64,000 nucleotides of DNA from Miscanthus floridulus (lineage: Eukaryota; Streptophyta; Magnoliopsida; Poales; Poaceae): positions 60,883,907 through 60,947,906 of the forward strand of contig NC_089591.1 in the NCBI RefSeq assembly GCF_019320115.1. Direction: 5' to 3'. Of this stretch, positions 47,590 through 58,910 are shown piece by piece; position 1 is the stretch's first letter; every line of letters starts with the position of its first letter. The notes under the pieces are model-generated. The model was not told where the DNA came from. It worked only from the letters and a program-made list of their open reading frames with translations, and did no database searches. Position numbers and translations under genes: made by a program.

Positions 47590-48075
47590 ACCTCCCCCCT
47601 AATCCCAAACTCTGTCACGAACTCTGACAAATCACTTGCAAAAACCTAAGGACCAAAAGTTTGCCTCGAGGCCAAAAGGCCGGCTGAGCCGCGAGACAGC
47701 CTACGCCTCTGGGCTACGGCAACTCCCTCACCACCTTTCACCCGAGGGGCAGCTTAGGCTCCAAGGAAGTTTTTGCAAAGGACTTGTCTAAAAACGAGAC
47801 AGGGGGACACCGTTTTTTAGTCGTCTTTTTGAAAATTTCCTACGCCAAACTCTCTCACGTACTCTGACAAATCAATTGTAAAAAAACTAAGGACGGAAAG
47901 TATGCCTTGAGGCCAAAAGGCCAGCCGAGCCACGAGACTGCCTACGCCTCTGGGCTACGGCAACTCTCTCACCACCTTTCGCCAGAGGGGCAACTTGGGC
48001 TCTGAGGAAGTTTTTTGCAAGTGATATGTTCAGAAACGGGGCAGAGGGCAAGGGCTGGGAAACATAATAGAAAAT
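47590..48075. repeat. 241 bp direct repeat in the 3' spacer
   Basis: CTACGCCTCTGGGCTACGGC occurs at 47701 and 47942; flanking sequence over about 200 bp is also repeated. The larger element has this segment once per duplication copy. Confidence 0.75.
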
Positions 48076-48705
48076 GATTAAAAAGCATATATACACAAGT
48101 ACTGAAAAGGCCTCGACGGCCACAAATGTTATGGTACAATGATGTACGTCCTAATCTATTACATGACCCCTTTGGCCCAGGTCAGAATACGGGGTCACCA
48201 GCGTCGACGGACGGCGTAGGAGGAGCCACCTCCTCTTCGAATAGCCAGGCCAGCGACGTGCCAGGGGCCACAGCCGCCTCCACCAAGCTTCATCACCTCC
48301 TCCTCGGCCTTCTCATCGTCCTCTACCACGATGTAAATCGTGTCCGAGACCGGCAGGGAGGTCCGAGGGTCGCACAAAAAGCCAAGGGAACTCCTGATCG
48401 CCCTCTCGCTTCGTGCAGAGGCTCGGGGGCTCTCCCTGTGACCTTGCCGAAACCTTGCGACCCAAACTCGCACTTGTGGGCTCGACAAATATGATAAAAA
48501 CTCCTCACTAAAAACACAAAAAAAGCCCCTAGAGGAATGATTCCACTCCTCCAGAGCCTCGGGGGCTACACCCGACGGGTGCGCTCGCGCGCACCCACCG
48601 GAACCTCAAAAAACAAAACACAATCTCAACGGGAGCAGCTCCAAGCCAAGTCTCGACAAACCCTCAGGGAGAGTGCTCGCACTCCCCCCGAGGCTCGAGG
48701 GCTAC

Positions 48706-49794
48706 TGTCGGATACCATAAAAGGGGGTACCCTAAGCAAGAACCGAAAAGATTGCTTAGACCTTACAAATATCAAAGCCGAAGGACAACCACAAGGCCTC
48801 AGCCGATTCTCTGATTCGCCCCGTCGAGGCCCTCTCGCTGAGGCCCCCTCGCCGAGGCCGATTTTCTGATTCTCCCCGCCAAGGCCATCTCGCCGAGGCC
48901 GTCCCTCTAGCAGGTTGTCCCATCCATTTAATGTGCCTGAATGCACCCACTACGTCAGCCACGACCGGCAGGGTACAGCAACAGGAACGATGGGACAACG
49001 GTCAAATCTCCGTTTTACCATCCCTTACTGACGGTGCAGGGGTTACCATGCCCTACGGCCACATGCCCTGCACTTTTCCACCTAAACCGAGTACGACGCT
49101 GACCACCAAGGCCCCCGCATCATACTCAGGTCACCTCCCAGGCCTCTGCGCAGTCAGCCACAAACACCTGCCAGGCCTCGGCGCGCCACCAAGTCAAAAA
49201 TTCACAAGGCACGGCATGTCACCTACAGCGAAGGCCATGCTGACTAGACGTCAACGAGGACCCCTACGACTTCAACAGCCTCGGGCATGGCCGGCATGAC
49301 GCACCAGTGATCAAGTACCAATTGCCATTCCCGGCACTATGTTGCTATATGAATAGGCCATAGTACTAGATCTTTCCTTCCTCGCTAAGGCTCCACATGT
49401 AGCTCTCTCATGTACTCCTGGCTCCCTCCTTGCGGCTATAAAAGGAAGCAGCCAGGGCCGTTTCTAGGGATCGGGACCACGCCGGTCCTCACGCAAAAAT
49501 GCACTCACTCAATTCACGCACGCTCTCCCGCTGCCTGAGAGCAACGTCTCAAGCAACCCGCACCACTCCTCGCCGAGACCTGGGACTGGCTCCCTCTCTC
49601 ACCTAGCTTGTAACCCCCTACTACAAGCACTTCGGTGCAAGGAATACAAGATCAATCTCCCAGACTGGACGTAGGGCTCGAATTGCTCGAACCAGTATAA
49701 ACCTTGTGTCTCTTTGCATCACCATCTGGAATCGAGAACACGCAGAACAAATTCACTAGTTGGTTGAGGACCCCCCCAGTCCAAAACACCGACA
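48706..49794 (+). repeat. 3' LTR of the deletion derivative
   Basis: TGTCGGATACC to ACACCGACA; TATA box at 49437-49444. Confidence 0.9.
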
Positions 49795-49857
49795 TGAAGA
49801 GAAAGAAGAGGAAGAACGCTCGAGCAGGAAGGTTGGGCCGGGGTTAAATGGCAGGGA

Positions 49858-50057
49858 GCTCGGCGCCAAGATCTACGGCGTCAAGCTCAGCGCTAGAGTG
49901 ACTGGCGCCGAGCTCCCTGCCATGTCATCCACCGAGCCTAGGATCTCGGCGCCAGGATCAATGGCGTCGAGCTAAGGGTCCATTTTCTGAATTCTTTTCG
50001 CCAAGAGTCTATTTATGAGAAACTTTCAAAAAAAGGGCTAAATTGTAAAAAAAAATT
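49858..50057 (-). repeat. Right terminal inverted repeat
   Basis: Inverted match to the left end. Some GGCGCC sites are changed to GGCGTC or GACGCC here, as expected from CpG decay. Confidence 0.75.
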
Positions 50058-51981
50058 GGCACCCCCCACCCCCCCTCTGGATGGACTGCCCTGCGCCCCT
50101 CCACCTGCAGCATGCCGATGCAAGCCTTCGCCTAACGGAAATCGGCTATGCTGATGTCAACCAATCACCACTCCTTTCTCTAAAGTCGTGCTAGTGCCGT
50201 GCTGCTCTAGCCTCCCGCTCGCTCTACCCCGCACACTTGTGTCGCGCCCCTTCCTTGCTTGGCTGCTCACGCCGACGACACGCTCCTCCCGCCCTGCTCC
50301 CACTGTGTCGCGCGCCCTGTCCCTGCCTCGCGCCACTGCCATAGCTCACTGCGCAAGGTAGATAGGGTTAGGGTGTGGGGAATAGAGTGGCGACCGGGAG
50401 TGGAGGAAGGGTTGTGTTTTTCAAGAGTTGGGGTACACTGAACCGAGGTGGGCTCTCGATCGGTGGAGTGGAAGCCTAGGCCATTGTAGGATGGACATGG
50501 GTGGTAGACTCTGATGCTTGCGTCCATGTGCCTAGCCACACACTTTGCATGCTGCTCATGTGTTGTTGCTCGCATGCTGCTGCGCATCTACGCCTACTGC
50601 TCGTGTGCTGCTGCTTGCATGCTGTTGCGCTCCTGCACCTCCTGCTCGAATGCTGAAGTGCGCCCATGCTGCTACGCCTAGACGTGGGGACTGCACCCAC
50701 GTGCAGGGACCGCCTCGGCTCGCTTCCCTCGCCTGCTAATGAAAAAACTTGCAACATTGAGCATTTGCTGCAAAAATACATGTGAAACAAGTGAAAAATT
50801 TGAAACATAAGCTTGTAATATATGTGTATATCCACTTCAACATGTGTAATATCCAGATAAAACACATACAACATACGTCTGAAACAGCTAAAACATTTGG
50901 AACGTACAATTACAACATACGTGTATAGCTAGTGCAACATATGCAACATACAGATAAAACAATTGCAACTTGCAATATGAAAATACTTACTACACTGAAA
51001 ACAGACGAAACATTTGTAACATACTCTTGCAACATATGTGTGAAACATATGCAACATCTAGATCAAAACACTTGCAATATACATCTAAAATAGATTAAAC
51101 ATTTTGGATAAACTTTTGCAACATTCATCTGAAACACTTGCAACATATGCAATATGTGCAACATCCCGATCTACTTTTGCAGCATCCGTATGAAGCACTT
51201 GCAACATACCTCTGAAACACTTGAAACATACTCTTGCAACATGTACTTTTAGCGCAGCGCAACATCTTCTTGCTGCTTGGGAGAATGGAAGCTCGTCGGT
51301 GCGTGGAGTTCACCAGAGGCAACGCCCTGGCGGCGCTTATAGGCGGCGGGTTGGCGGCGTGACGTAGCAAGGAAGCAGCGCCCGCACGACTAGGAGAGAG
51401 AGCCAGATCCACCGGGGAGCCACTCGTGCCGGCCTTGTCATGCTGGTCCACCCGTGATTGGGGTTGTCGGTACCATTGCGCCGCCGTGTTGAGGGTCGCT
51501 TGGGCCTCCACATCGTGGCCCGCTTGTGCTGAGGCCACGCCGAGGCCGCCGAGCTTGCTCGCACCGCAGCGAGAGAGAGAGAGAGGGAGTGGAGGAGTAG
51601 CATTGGAGGCAGCAAGAGAGAAAAGCCGAGGCAGGGAGGCACGCAAGAGAGGAGCGGTGACTGATATTTTCCAAGGCACACATGCGGACGGTACAGGTAC
51701 AGACATGGGTGGATCGGGGTCCGTCTGAAGAGAGAGATTTGCGGCGGCTAATATTTTGCAAGGCACACGTGCGGACGGTACAGATACAGGCACAGTGGAT
51801 GGGGGGCGTCCGTCGCGTGGGAGCATTGCCGGAAACTGAAGCCAAAACTAAAAATTGAACAACCGTGTAAAAAGAGTCATACCCTAAATCCAGGCTTCGC
51901 ACCCAATAAAGACATGTTTGGAATGTGAAAAAAAAAATTCTAGTAGTGTGTTTTTTCTATAAAATCAAACTAATTTATATG
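50058..51981. other. Intergenic and repeat DNA between two DNA transposons
   Basis: Contains GC-rich stretches (50100-50730, 51260-51840) with short frames on both strands that resemble nothing I know, and an AT-rich array of related motifs (50740-51260, listed separately). Confidence 0.5.
50740..51260. repeat. Degenerate array of GCAACAT / TGAAACA motifs
   Basis: About twenty irregular copies of a roughly 20-25 bp pattern of the form TTGCAACATA, then CGTCTGAAACA or CAGATAAAACA. Spacing varies, so it is an old or non-strict tandem repeat. It is a sequence type I associate with grass repeats, but I cannot name the family. Confidence 0.6.
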
Positions 51982-54900
51982 CATTGGCGGACGTACGGGG
52001 GGGGGGCTGGGGGGGCTGCAGCCCCCCCCCCCCCCCCCCCCCGTGGGCTGCAAAAATTTTTTAACAGGCTTTAGCCCAGCCCAAAACTCACGGCCAGCAG
52101 AGGCGCAGAGCAGACCGCTTCTGGCTTCTCCTCGCGCAGGCGCAGCATCGCGCCCCGCCGCCGCCCGCCGCGCCTCCTCGCGGGATCGCGGCTCGCCTGC
52201 TCGCGCGTCGCGCCTCCCCTCGCTCCTCGCCCCCTCGCGGCCTCGCCCCCCTCCCGCCCCCCTCTGCTCTGCGCATCGGCCAGCGGCCCAGCGCCCAGCG
52301 ACAGCGAGGACGGGCACCGCCGCGCCGGGAGGCCGGAGCCAGCAGCGTGCAGCCGGCAGCCTGTAGCCAGCGAGGACGGGCGTCGGCGTCGCAGTGGTGG
52401 TGGTTGCCCTCGTCGTCTCCCTCTGCTAGTCTGCTTCATCGTCAGCCATCTCACGGGGACGACACAGTTGGGTGGCGGCTCCCAGCTCGCTTCAGGTAAT
52501 AAGCTCAACTACTGCTTCGTAGCCAGATGTTGTGGTAGACTGACGCAGGATCCGATTGCAGCTTGTGGTAGACAGGCTGACAGGTTGAGAATTTTTTTTC
52601 AGTCAGTGATCCGATTGGTTTTACTTTGCAGTTGTAGAATGGAAAAATTTTTTGCTAAGAAAGATGCTTCTACTTCTACTCAAGAGAGTCGGGTTGTGCA
52701 AAAAAGACCCCGCATTGAGCTTGATATGAATGATATAGTTGCTGATCCAGGTCTTAGAAAGCCAATTGATGAATTCCACCATGATATTAGGGATGATGCT
52801 AGGAGAGCATATTTACAGATGAGTCCATATCAACCAAATTGTGAGTATGAAAGAACAGCGGGTAAAACTCAAACTAGAGGTTTTGTTAAATCATGGTTTA
52901 CTCAATTTGATTGGTTAGAGTACAGTCCTGCCAAGGATGCAGCCTATTGCTTTTATTGCTACCTCTTTAAGCCAACACCAGCAAGCAATTTTGTTGATAA
53001 TGAGACATTCACCAGAGTAGGGTTCAAAAATTGGAAAAAGGGAAAGGCTTCTTTGCTGAAGCATACTCAATCAATTGATGGCTACCATAGTGCAGCAAGA
53101 AAACGAGCAAATGATTTCAAAAATCAAAGGCAAAGTGTAGAACATGTGTGGGCAGTAACAACTGCAGCAGAAGAGGAGGCATATAAAGCTCGTTTAACTA
53201 TAATGTTAGGCATTGCTAGATTTCTTCTTTTGCAAGCTCTGGCATTTCGTGGGCATGATGAGTCTAAAACATCTAAAAATAAAGGGAACTTTTTGGAGAT
53301 GCTTGATTGGTATAGAAAGAAGGATCCTAAGGCTGCACTTGTGATAGCTGAGAATGCTCCAGGGAATAATCAAATGAATTGTCCAACAATTCAAAAAGAT
53401 TTGGTAAGGGCTTGTGCAGAGGAGACAAGTGAATTAATTAAGAGTGAAATTGGAGATCGTTGGTTTGCGGTGCTTGTTGATGAGGCTCGTGATGCATCAA
53501 TTAAGGAACAAATGGCCGTGGTTGTGAGGTATATATCATCTATTCGTGTATTTCATTTCTTTTGTTTTGTGGCTTCCAATTAACACTATGTTTCCTTTTG
53601 TTTTATAGGTTTGTCAATGATAAAGGAAGTGTGATTGAGAGGTTCCTTGGCCTACAACATGTTTCTGACACCACATCATCTTCACTGAAGGAAGCATTGG
53701 TTTCTATGCTTGCAAGATACGGGTTATCTATAGCCAAGGTTAGAGGACAGGGATACGATGGAGCTTCAAACATGAGAGGGCAGTTTCATGGGTTACAAAG
53801 GCTGGTATTGAATGAAAACCCTTTTGCTTTTTACATCCACTGTTTTGCTCATCAATTGCAGCTTGTGGTAGTTGCTGTAGCCAGATGTTGTGCTTCAACT
53901 GATGATTTCTTCAATTATGTCACTTCAGTTGTCAATACTGTTAGTGCTTCTTGCAAGAGAAAAGATCAACTTCTCCAAAAACACCATGATACTCTTGTTC
54001 AGCAATTAGATAGTGGTGAAATATCTCCTGGGAGAGGGAAAAACCAAGAAACTAGTCTTGCTAGGCCTGGTGATACACGATGGGGTACACATCACAAAAC
54101 ATTAGTACGTCTTATGCTCATGTGGGAACCTGTGCTTGAGGTGTTAGAGAATATTAGTGATGATGGTACTGATGGGGAAAAAAAACTATAGCATCTGGAT
54201 TGATAGAAAAAATGGAGTCATTTCAATTTATGTTCATATTGCATCTGATGATTAGAGTATTGGGGATAACTCAAGACCTATCACAATGTTTGCAAAAGAA
54301 AAATCAAAACATTGTTCGTGCAATAGGATTGATTGGTTCTGTGATGAGAAATATAAATGCCATGAGGGAAAATGGTTGGGATGATCTTTTAGAGAAGACA
54401 AAAGCATTTGCTGCCAAACACAATATAGACATTCCTAATATGGAAGATATGATACCAATGAGAGGTCGTTCAAAATGTCGTGGAGCCAAATATGTGACCT
54501 ACTACCATCATATTCATCATGGGATTTTCAATGTTGTCCTTGATCAAATAATTTGTGAGTTGAACAATCGATTTCCAGAAAGATCAACTCAACTATTGAG
54601 ATGTGTTGCTTGTCTTGATCCGACAAATGAGTTTGCCAACTTTGAGATAGAGAAATTAGTTGAGCTTGCTAAGATTTATTATGCTGACTTTAGTGATTAT
54701 GAATGTGAAAAGCTAAGAACTGAGCTTGAAAATTTCATGGATGAAGTCAAACATGATGAAGAATTTTGCTCTTGTATTGATCTTGGTGGCCTTGCTGAGA
54801 AGATGGTTAAAACTGATAGACATACATATTTTCCTTTGGTGTATCGCCTCATTGAGCTTGCATTGATATTGCCCGTGGCAACAGCAACAGTTGAAAGAGC

Positions 54901-55394
54901 CTTCTCTGCTATGAATATTATCAAGACCGACAGGAGGAATAAAATGAATGATGATTGGATGAATAATAGCATGATATGCTATATTGAGCGGGATTTGTTT
55001 GCATCCATTGAAGATGATAAAATTTTAAAGCGCTTTCAAGGCTTAAGAAACCGTAAGATAAACTTGCCACCTAAGGTCCCAAGGTGCGTATTGTTTTAGA
55101 GCTTTTCTTTGTATTTGTTATCTTGGTTATTGAAGAAGTGTTTGACATTTAAAAATTATGTAGCATTGAGCGTGGCGGTTCAAGTGGTGTGAATTCTTGA
55201 AGATGGAAGACTTGTATTTGGTACTTTTCTATGCTTATTATCATAATTCTATGTATCTTTGACTTTGAGCACTTTGAATCAATTATCTAATTCTATGCTT
55301 ATTAGTGTACTGTGTCCAACGAGCAAATTTTTTTTGGCCTATGTTGTTTAGCCCCCCCCCCCCCCCCCTTGGTCCGTTTCTGGATCCGCCACTG
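51982..55394 (+). mobile_element. hAT superfamily DNA transposon, 3.4 kb
   Basis: The ends are CATTGGCGGAC (51982) and, inverted, CAGTGGCGGATCC (ending 55394), about 10 bp of terminal inverted repeat. TTTATATG lies directly outside both ends (51974-51981 and 55395-55402), a perfect 8 bp target duplication, the hAT hallmark. G- and C-homopolymer tracts lie just inside both ends. The interior encodes one transposase on the plus strand. Confidence 0.95.
52639..55099 (+). pseudogene. hAT transposase (TTF zinc finger, DUF4371, hAT dimerisation), one frameshift
   Basis: Start chosen at ATG 52639 (M-E-K-F-F-A-K-K), which follows an acceptor-like TTTGCAG. Exon 1 to 53528 holds a TTF-type zinc finger (W-F-T-Q-F-D-W-L-E-Y-S, then A-Y-C-F-Y-C-Y-L-F). 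Then the DUF4371 part follows, with W-F-A-V-L-V-D-E-A-R-D giving a likely catalytic aspartate. An 80 bp intron, 53529-53608 (GT-AG), restores V-R-F-V-N-D-K-G. Exon 2 keeps G-Q-G-Y-D-G-A-S-N-M-R-G and C-F-A-H-Q-L-Q. The frame is lost in a run of eight A at 54178-54185 (one base short). It continues in another frame from about 54188 to the stop at 55097-55099, with the hAT C-terminal dimerisation part (A-T-A-T-V-E-R-A-F-S-A-M, likely catalytic E). Apart from that one homopolymer step it reads through. Confidence 0.9.
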
Positions 55395-56711
55395 TTTATA
55401 TGTGCATGATTTCTACGAAATTTCTATAAAATCAAATTAATTCATATGGCTATGGTCTAGGTGACCTACGGAGTATTCACGTACGACAACTCTTGGTTTT
55501 TATAGGCGCAAAAAAAAAACTCTTGGTTTTTATTCACTTGCCGTTCCAATCGAGAGCCAAGACGGGTCGACAGCTCGTGGATCTCGTGCGCGTCCTATCC
55601 TAACAGTGAACTGGCCCCCGATCGTGGTGGCTGCATCGGCGTCTTTCTCGGACGGCTGGGCCCTGCCCACGTTCGCAGCCACAGCCCACAGACAATGGCC
55701 ATGTTAGTTTGTGTCATGTCGTACTATTTTAACAAATAAATAATATTTTTCTCTCTATTAGTGAATAGTGCTTTCCGTAATGATTTTTTCGCAAAACGAA
55801 CAGGATAAATGTCGTCCCGTCGTCCCTCCTCCTTCCTCTCCTGACATGGGCCTCAGATAGCCTGTGGAAGATTAGATGCCACATGCCACGACGCTAATCA
55901 CAGTGCAGACAGGTTTGACTAACTGCACCTAGGGATAAAAACGATACTAATATTTTAGACCGAATTTATTTAGAGAGATTTAGATCTGTCCGTATCCGAG
56001 TCCAGATATTCAATGTTCGATACCGTATCCAAATACTCAAATCGCATATTTGCGATGTCAATACCCAATAATATCATATCCAACATAGTTAATATTATCC
56101 GTATTCAAATTCGAATACGAACAGAAATATAATCCGTGTCCTATCCATTTTCATACCGTTTCAGGCAAATGTGGAAGGTTGAGCCAAATCAAGTAGCACA
56201 AGCGATCAGAGATTAAAAAAAAAGAATGTGGGCGGCAGAATAAAGAAAGCACCCAAACGGCTTTGCTGACCGATGTGCCATAGGATTCGTTTCTTACGGG
56301 AGGTGTGTTTGATGAGAACGGGTCGGGGGTAAACCTTACGGCCAAGTCCCCATCTCCACTTCTCCGGATCCACCCATCAGCCACGAACAAGGACGCCTTC
56401 CCGGCGTTGCCAGCACCAGCAGCAGCAGCTTCTAGTTTCAGCAGCCACCAACCAACCACAGCGAAACAACACGGAACAGGAGCGGGGAGAGCTGAAACAC
56501 CTCTCTCTCGCTCTCTACCTCTGAGACCTCAGTCCCTCTCCCTCATAAACGACGACGAGGAGCCCGTACGTACTCCGCAAGCTTCTCAGTTCACGCTCTC
56601 TAGTCTCTCCTCCAGGTACAGGCTCCAGCAGCCTGAGCTGTTCGTAGCGAGCACGAGCTGCCACCGTACGGCCGGGGCAGAAGCGGATCGGAGGAGGAGA
56701 AGCAGAGCGAG
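55395..56711. other. Intergenic DNA and upstream region of the b561 gene
   Basis: AT-rich until about 56280, with one MITE-like piece (55930-56156). From 56490 to 56580 there is a pyrimidine-rich stretch (CTCTCTCTCGCTCTCTACC), a Y-patch-like feature common near grass transcription starts. No clear TATA box seen. The b561 start codon follows at 56712. Confidence 0.5.
55930..56156. repeat. hAT-type MITE
   Basis: Begins TAGGGATAAAAACG and ends CATTTTCATAC, an imperfect inverted repeat. The GTATCCGAGTCC and ATTCGAATACG phrases inside are typical of a frequent grass MITE. Confidence 0.6.
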
Positions 56712-58589
56712 ATGGGGCTAGGCGTGAAGGCGACGCCGTTCACGTACGCGGCGCACGCGCTGGCCGCTATGGCGGCCGTGCTGGTGCTGGTGTGGTGCGT
56801 CCACTTCCGCGGCGGCCTCGCGCTCGAGGCGCAGAACAAGAACCTCATCTTCAACGTAAGCGCCGGACTCCGTTCCCCCCTTTCCTTTGGCAAGTAGCAA
56901 CCGTAGCGTATGTTCCCTTCTTAGCGGTAGCGCGTCACACACACACACTGTTCCTAGAATCTGGGATTTTACATGGAAATCGTCAGCTTTGAGAGCTTCG
57001 AGCGTTTGATTTCTTGGGAACTGTATGACAGATTTGATCTGGCGGTAGAAGAAAGTAGGTACTCTTTGTCTTTGGGCCCAATTCATGAACATAGTAGATG
57101 GCTAGATGCTACAACAAGAAAGCAATCACAAAATGCCATTGAGTATTAGACGCTCTCTTGGCGTTGACCCAATGACCCGCCCCGCACCTCATGTTCGTAC
57201 ACATAGGAATTGAGACGGAAATGGCGCAGAGACTTTGAGAGCATAAGAAAAGCAACACCACATGGGGACTCGTCTAAACTTTGAACAAAGCTACGATTCC
57301 CCGTTTGTTCTACCGTGCTTCGGAACATGGCTTGCAGTTTGGGGATGCTACGGTGCAAATAATGCAGAATGTTACGTTCACCCTTGAATGGATCCAAGAG
57401 AATGCTCATTGGAATTGAAGACTTCTATGGATAAATTTTTAGATAACGGAACAAAGGTCCCAGCCTCTACGACCCAAAGAAAGTATGCAGCTTGAACAAA
57501 CATATGTTATCACGGTTAAGACTTTCTTCTCTGTCTCCTTGTATGTCTGACTCTGCCTTGGATCACTAATGTGCAGCGTTTTGCATTAAGCTTTTTTTTA
57601 CTGCTACATGGATTCACTTACAAATGTAGCTTAACTTCGCTTGGATTATGTCATGTCTTGCACAAGAACCTCGATTAAGTGTCTGTCTCTGCCCTGGATC
57701 ACTACTGTGCAGTGTTACCAAGCTTAAAAACTTGCACCTTTTTTCTACCGCTGCATCGATTGATGACCAATGTAGGCTGTAGCTTATCCTATGTCGTTAC
57801 TTGTCAGTTGCTGTAATTTTGTGGTTTTCTTGTGTGTCTATTGCAGGTTCACCCTGTTCTTATGCTGATTGGCTACATTATCCTCGGCAGTGAAGGTAAC
57901 AGCAATACACAATCATACTCACTTTTAGTTCCATCTCTGGCATATCAGCATTCAGCATTAACGTTGGTTTCTCCCGATGGCAGCCATTATGATCTACAAG
58001 GTGTTTCCAAAACTGAACCACGACACAGCCAAGCTGACGCATCTCATCGTCCACGCCATTGCGACTGTACTCGGCGCCTTCGGCATCTACTGCGCGTTCA
58101 AGTACCACAACGACAGCGGCATCGCCAACCTCTACAGCCTGCACTCCTGGCTCGGGATCGGCACCATCTCTCTGTACGCCATTCAGGTGACGCACTAGGC
58201 GCCGGCGTCGCTCGTATTTCAGCTCGCCCTTGTTCTTGCAGGTGGATTAGCTGATTGTCTGTCGATGATGTTGCTCGCAGTGGGTGTTTGGGTTCGTGAC
58301 CTTCTTCTTCCCCGGCGCGGCGCCGAGCGTGAGGCGCAGCGCGCTGCCATGGCACGCGCTGCTCGGGCTCTTCGTCTACGTCCTGGCGCTGGCGACCGCG
58401 GAGCTCGGGTTCCTGGAGAAGCTCACCTTCCTGGAGAGCGGGGGGCTCGACAAGTACGGCGCCGAGGCGTTCCTGGTCAACTTCACGGCGCTCGTCGTCG
58501 TGCTGTTCGGCGCCTCCGTTGTCGTCGCCGCAGTCAAGCCGGCGCACGTCGAGGAACCGCGGGGCTACGCCCCAATTCCGGTCAGCTAG
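56712..58589 (+). CDS. CYB561: Cytochrome b561 family transmembrane electron carrier
   Basis: Four exons, 56712-56855, 57847-57895, 57984-58186 and 58281-58589 (stop TAG), all with GT-AG introns in phase, give 234 residues, the usual length. It is close in pattern to plant CYB-1/CYB561: H-F-R-G-G-L-A near residue 31, N-K-N-L-I-F-N, H-P-V-L-M-L-I-G, L-H-S-W-L-G-I-G and W-H-A-L-L-G-L. Five to six hydrophobic membrane segments are visible. His50, His84, His118 and His157 match the four axial ligands of the two b hemes. The family passes electrons from cytosolic ascorbate across a membrane (tonoplast or others) to monodehydroascorbate or ferric chelates. Start chosen because residues 1-48 align with relatives. 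It is the only host gene here without lesions. Confidence 0.93.
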
Positions 58590-58729
58590 AGGGGAGGGCC
58601 GAGGGCGTCGCTGAGCATTCAGAAGAGTGCAACTGTGTTCTGTTTGAAACTTTGAATTGAACCCATGACATCAGGCGCGTGGCTTAAGTTCGAATTCGAA
58701 GCGGATGCGACTATGCGAGGGCTTCGGTC

Positions 58730-58737
58730 TATAAATA
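58730..58737 (+). promoter_or_regulatory. TATA box of serpin copy 2
   Basis: TATAAATA 174 bp before the ATG at 58911 and about 140 bp after the b561 stop. The other serpin copy lacks this box at the matching place. Confidence 0.6.
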
Positions 58738-58910
58738 CAACCCGATGGGTCCTCTTTCCCCTGCTTTTCCACAAACACCTCCACAAGTAATTTGCTCCGC
58801 ATTACGCACAACAGCACAGAACCTTTAAATAATCACGTCACCGTAATCTAATTAGCTTCTCTCTGCTAACAATCGAAATCAACTTCACGTTAATCTAATA
58901 ACCGCTCGCC

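Larger units (their letters stand above)
45548..49794 (+). mobile_element. Deletion-derivative Ty3/gypsy element, 4.2 kb
   Basis: LTRs 45548-46647 and 48706-49794 (1100 and 1089 bp, TGTCGG to CCGACA or TTGACA) flank only 2.06 kb. The interior has a primer-binding site, an N-terminal gag piece joined to a small RT piece, the last codons of pol, a duplicated spacer and the antisense-ORF 3' end. It is a relative of the element at 7868-37504 and needs all enzymes from elsewhere. Flanking pentamers GGAGG and TGAAG do not match well, so the target duplication is not shown. Confidence 0.88.
42752..50057. mobile_element. TIR DNA transposon with GGCGCC-rich ends
   Basis: About 200 bp at the left end (42752-42960) are found inverted at the right end (49858-50057). 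They start GATTTTTTTACAATTTAG, then GAAAGTTTCTCA, then GAATTCAGAAAATGGACCC, then several GGCGCC-containing blocks. Element length is 7.3 kb including a 4.2 kb gypsy insertion. It carries a broken GRF-finger gene on the plus strand and another gene on the minus strand but no recognisable transposase, so the superfamily (Mutator-like is my guess from the long TIRs) is open. GCACC-plus-C-run sequence flanks both ends and may be a target duplication. Confidence 0.65.

Noticed and set aside
45543..49799. Target-site duplication for the small gypsy element
   Set aside because: Flanking pentamers GGAGG and TGAAG agree at only three of five bases, which is not enough.
51125..51826. 233-codon minus-strand open frame
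   Set aside because: Ends in the degenerate motif array and has an odd C/S/R composition; no motif recognised.
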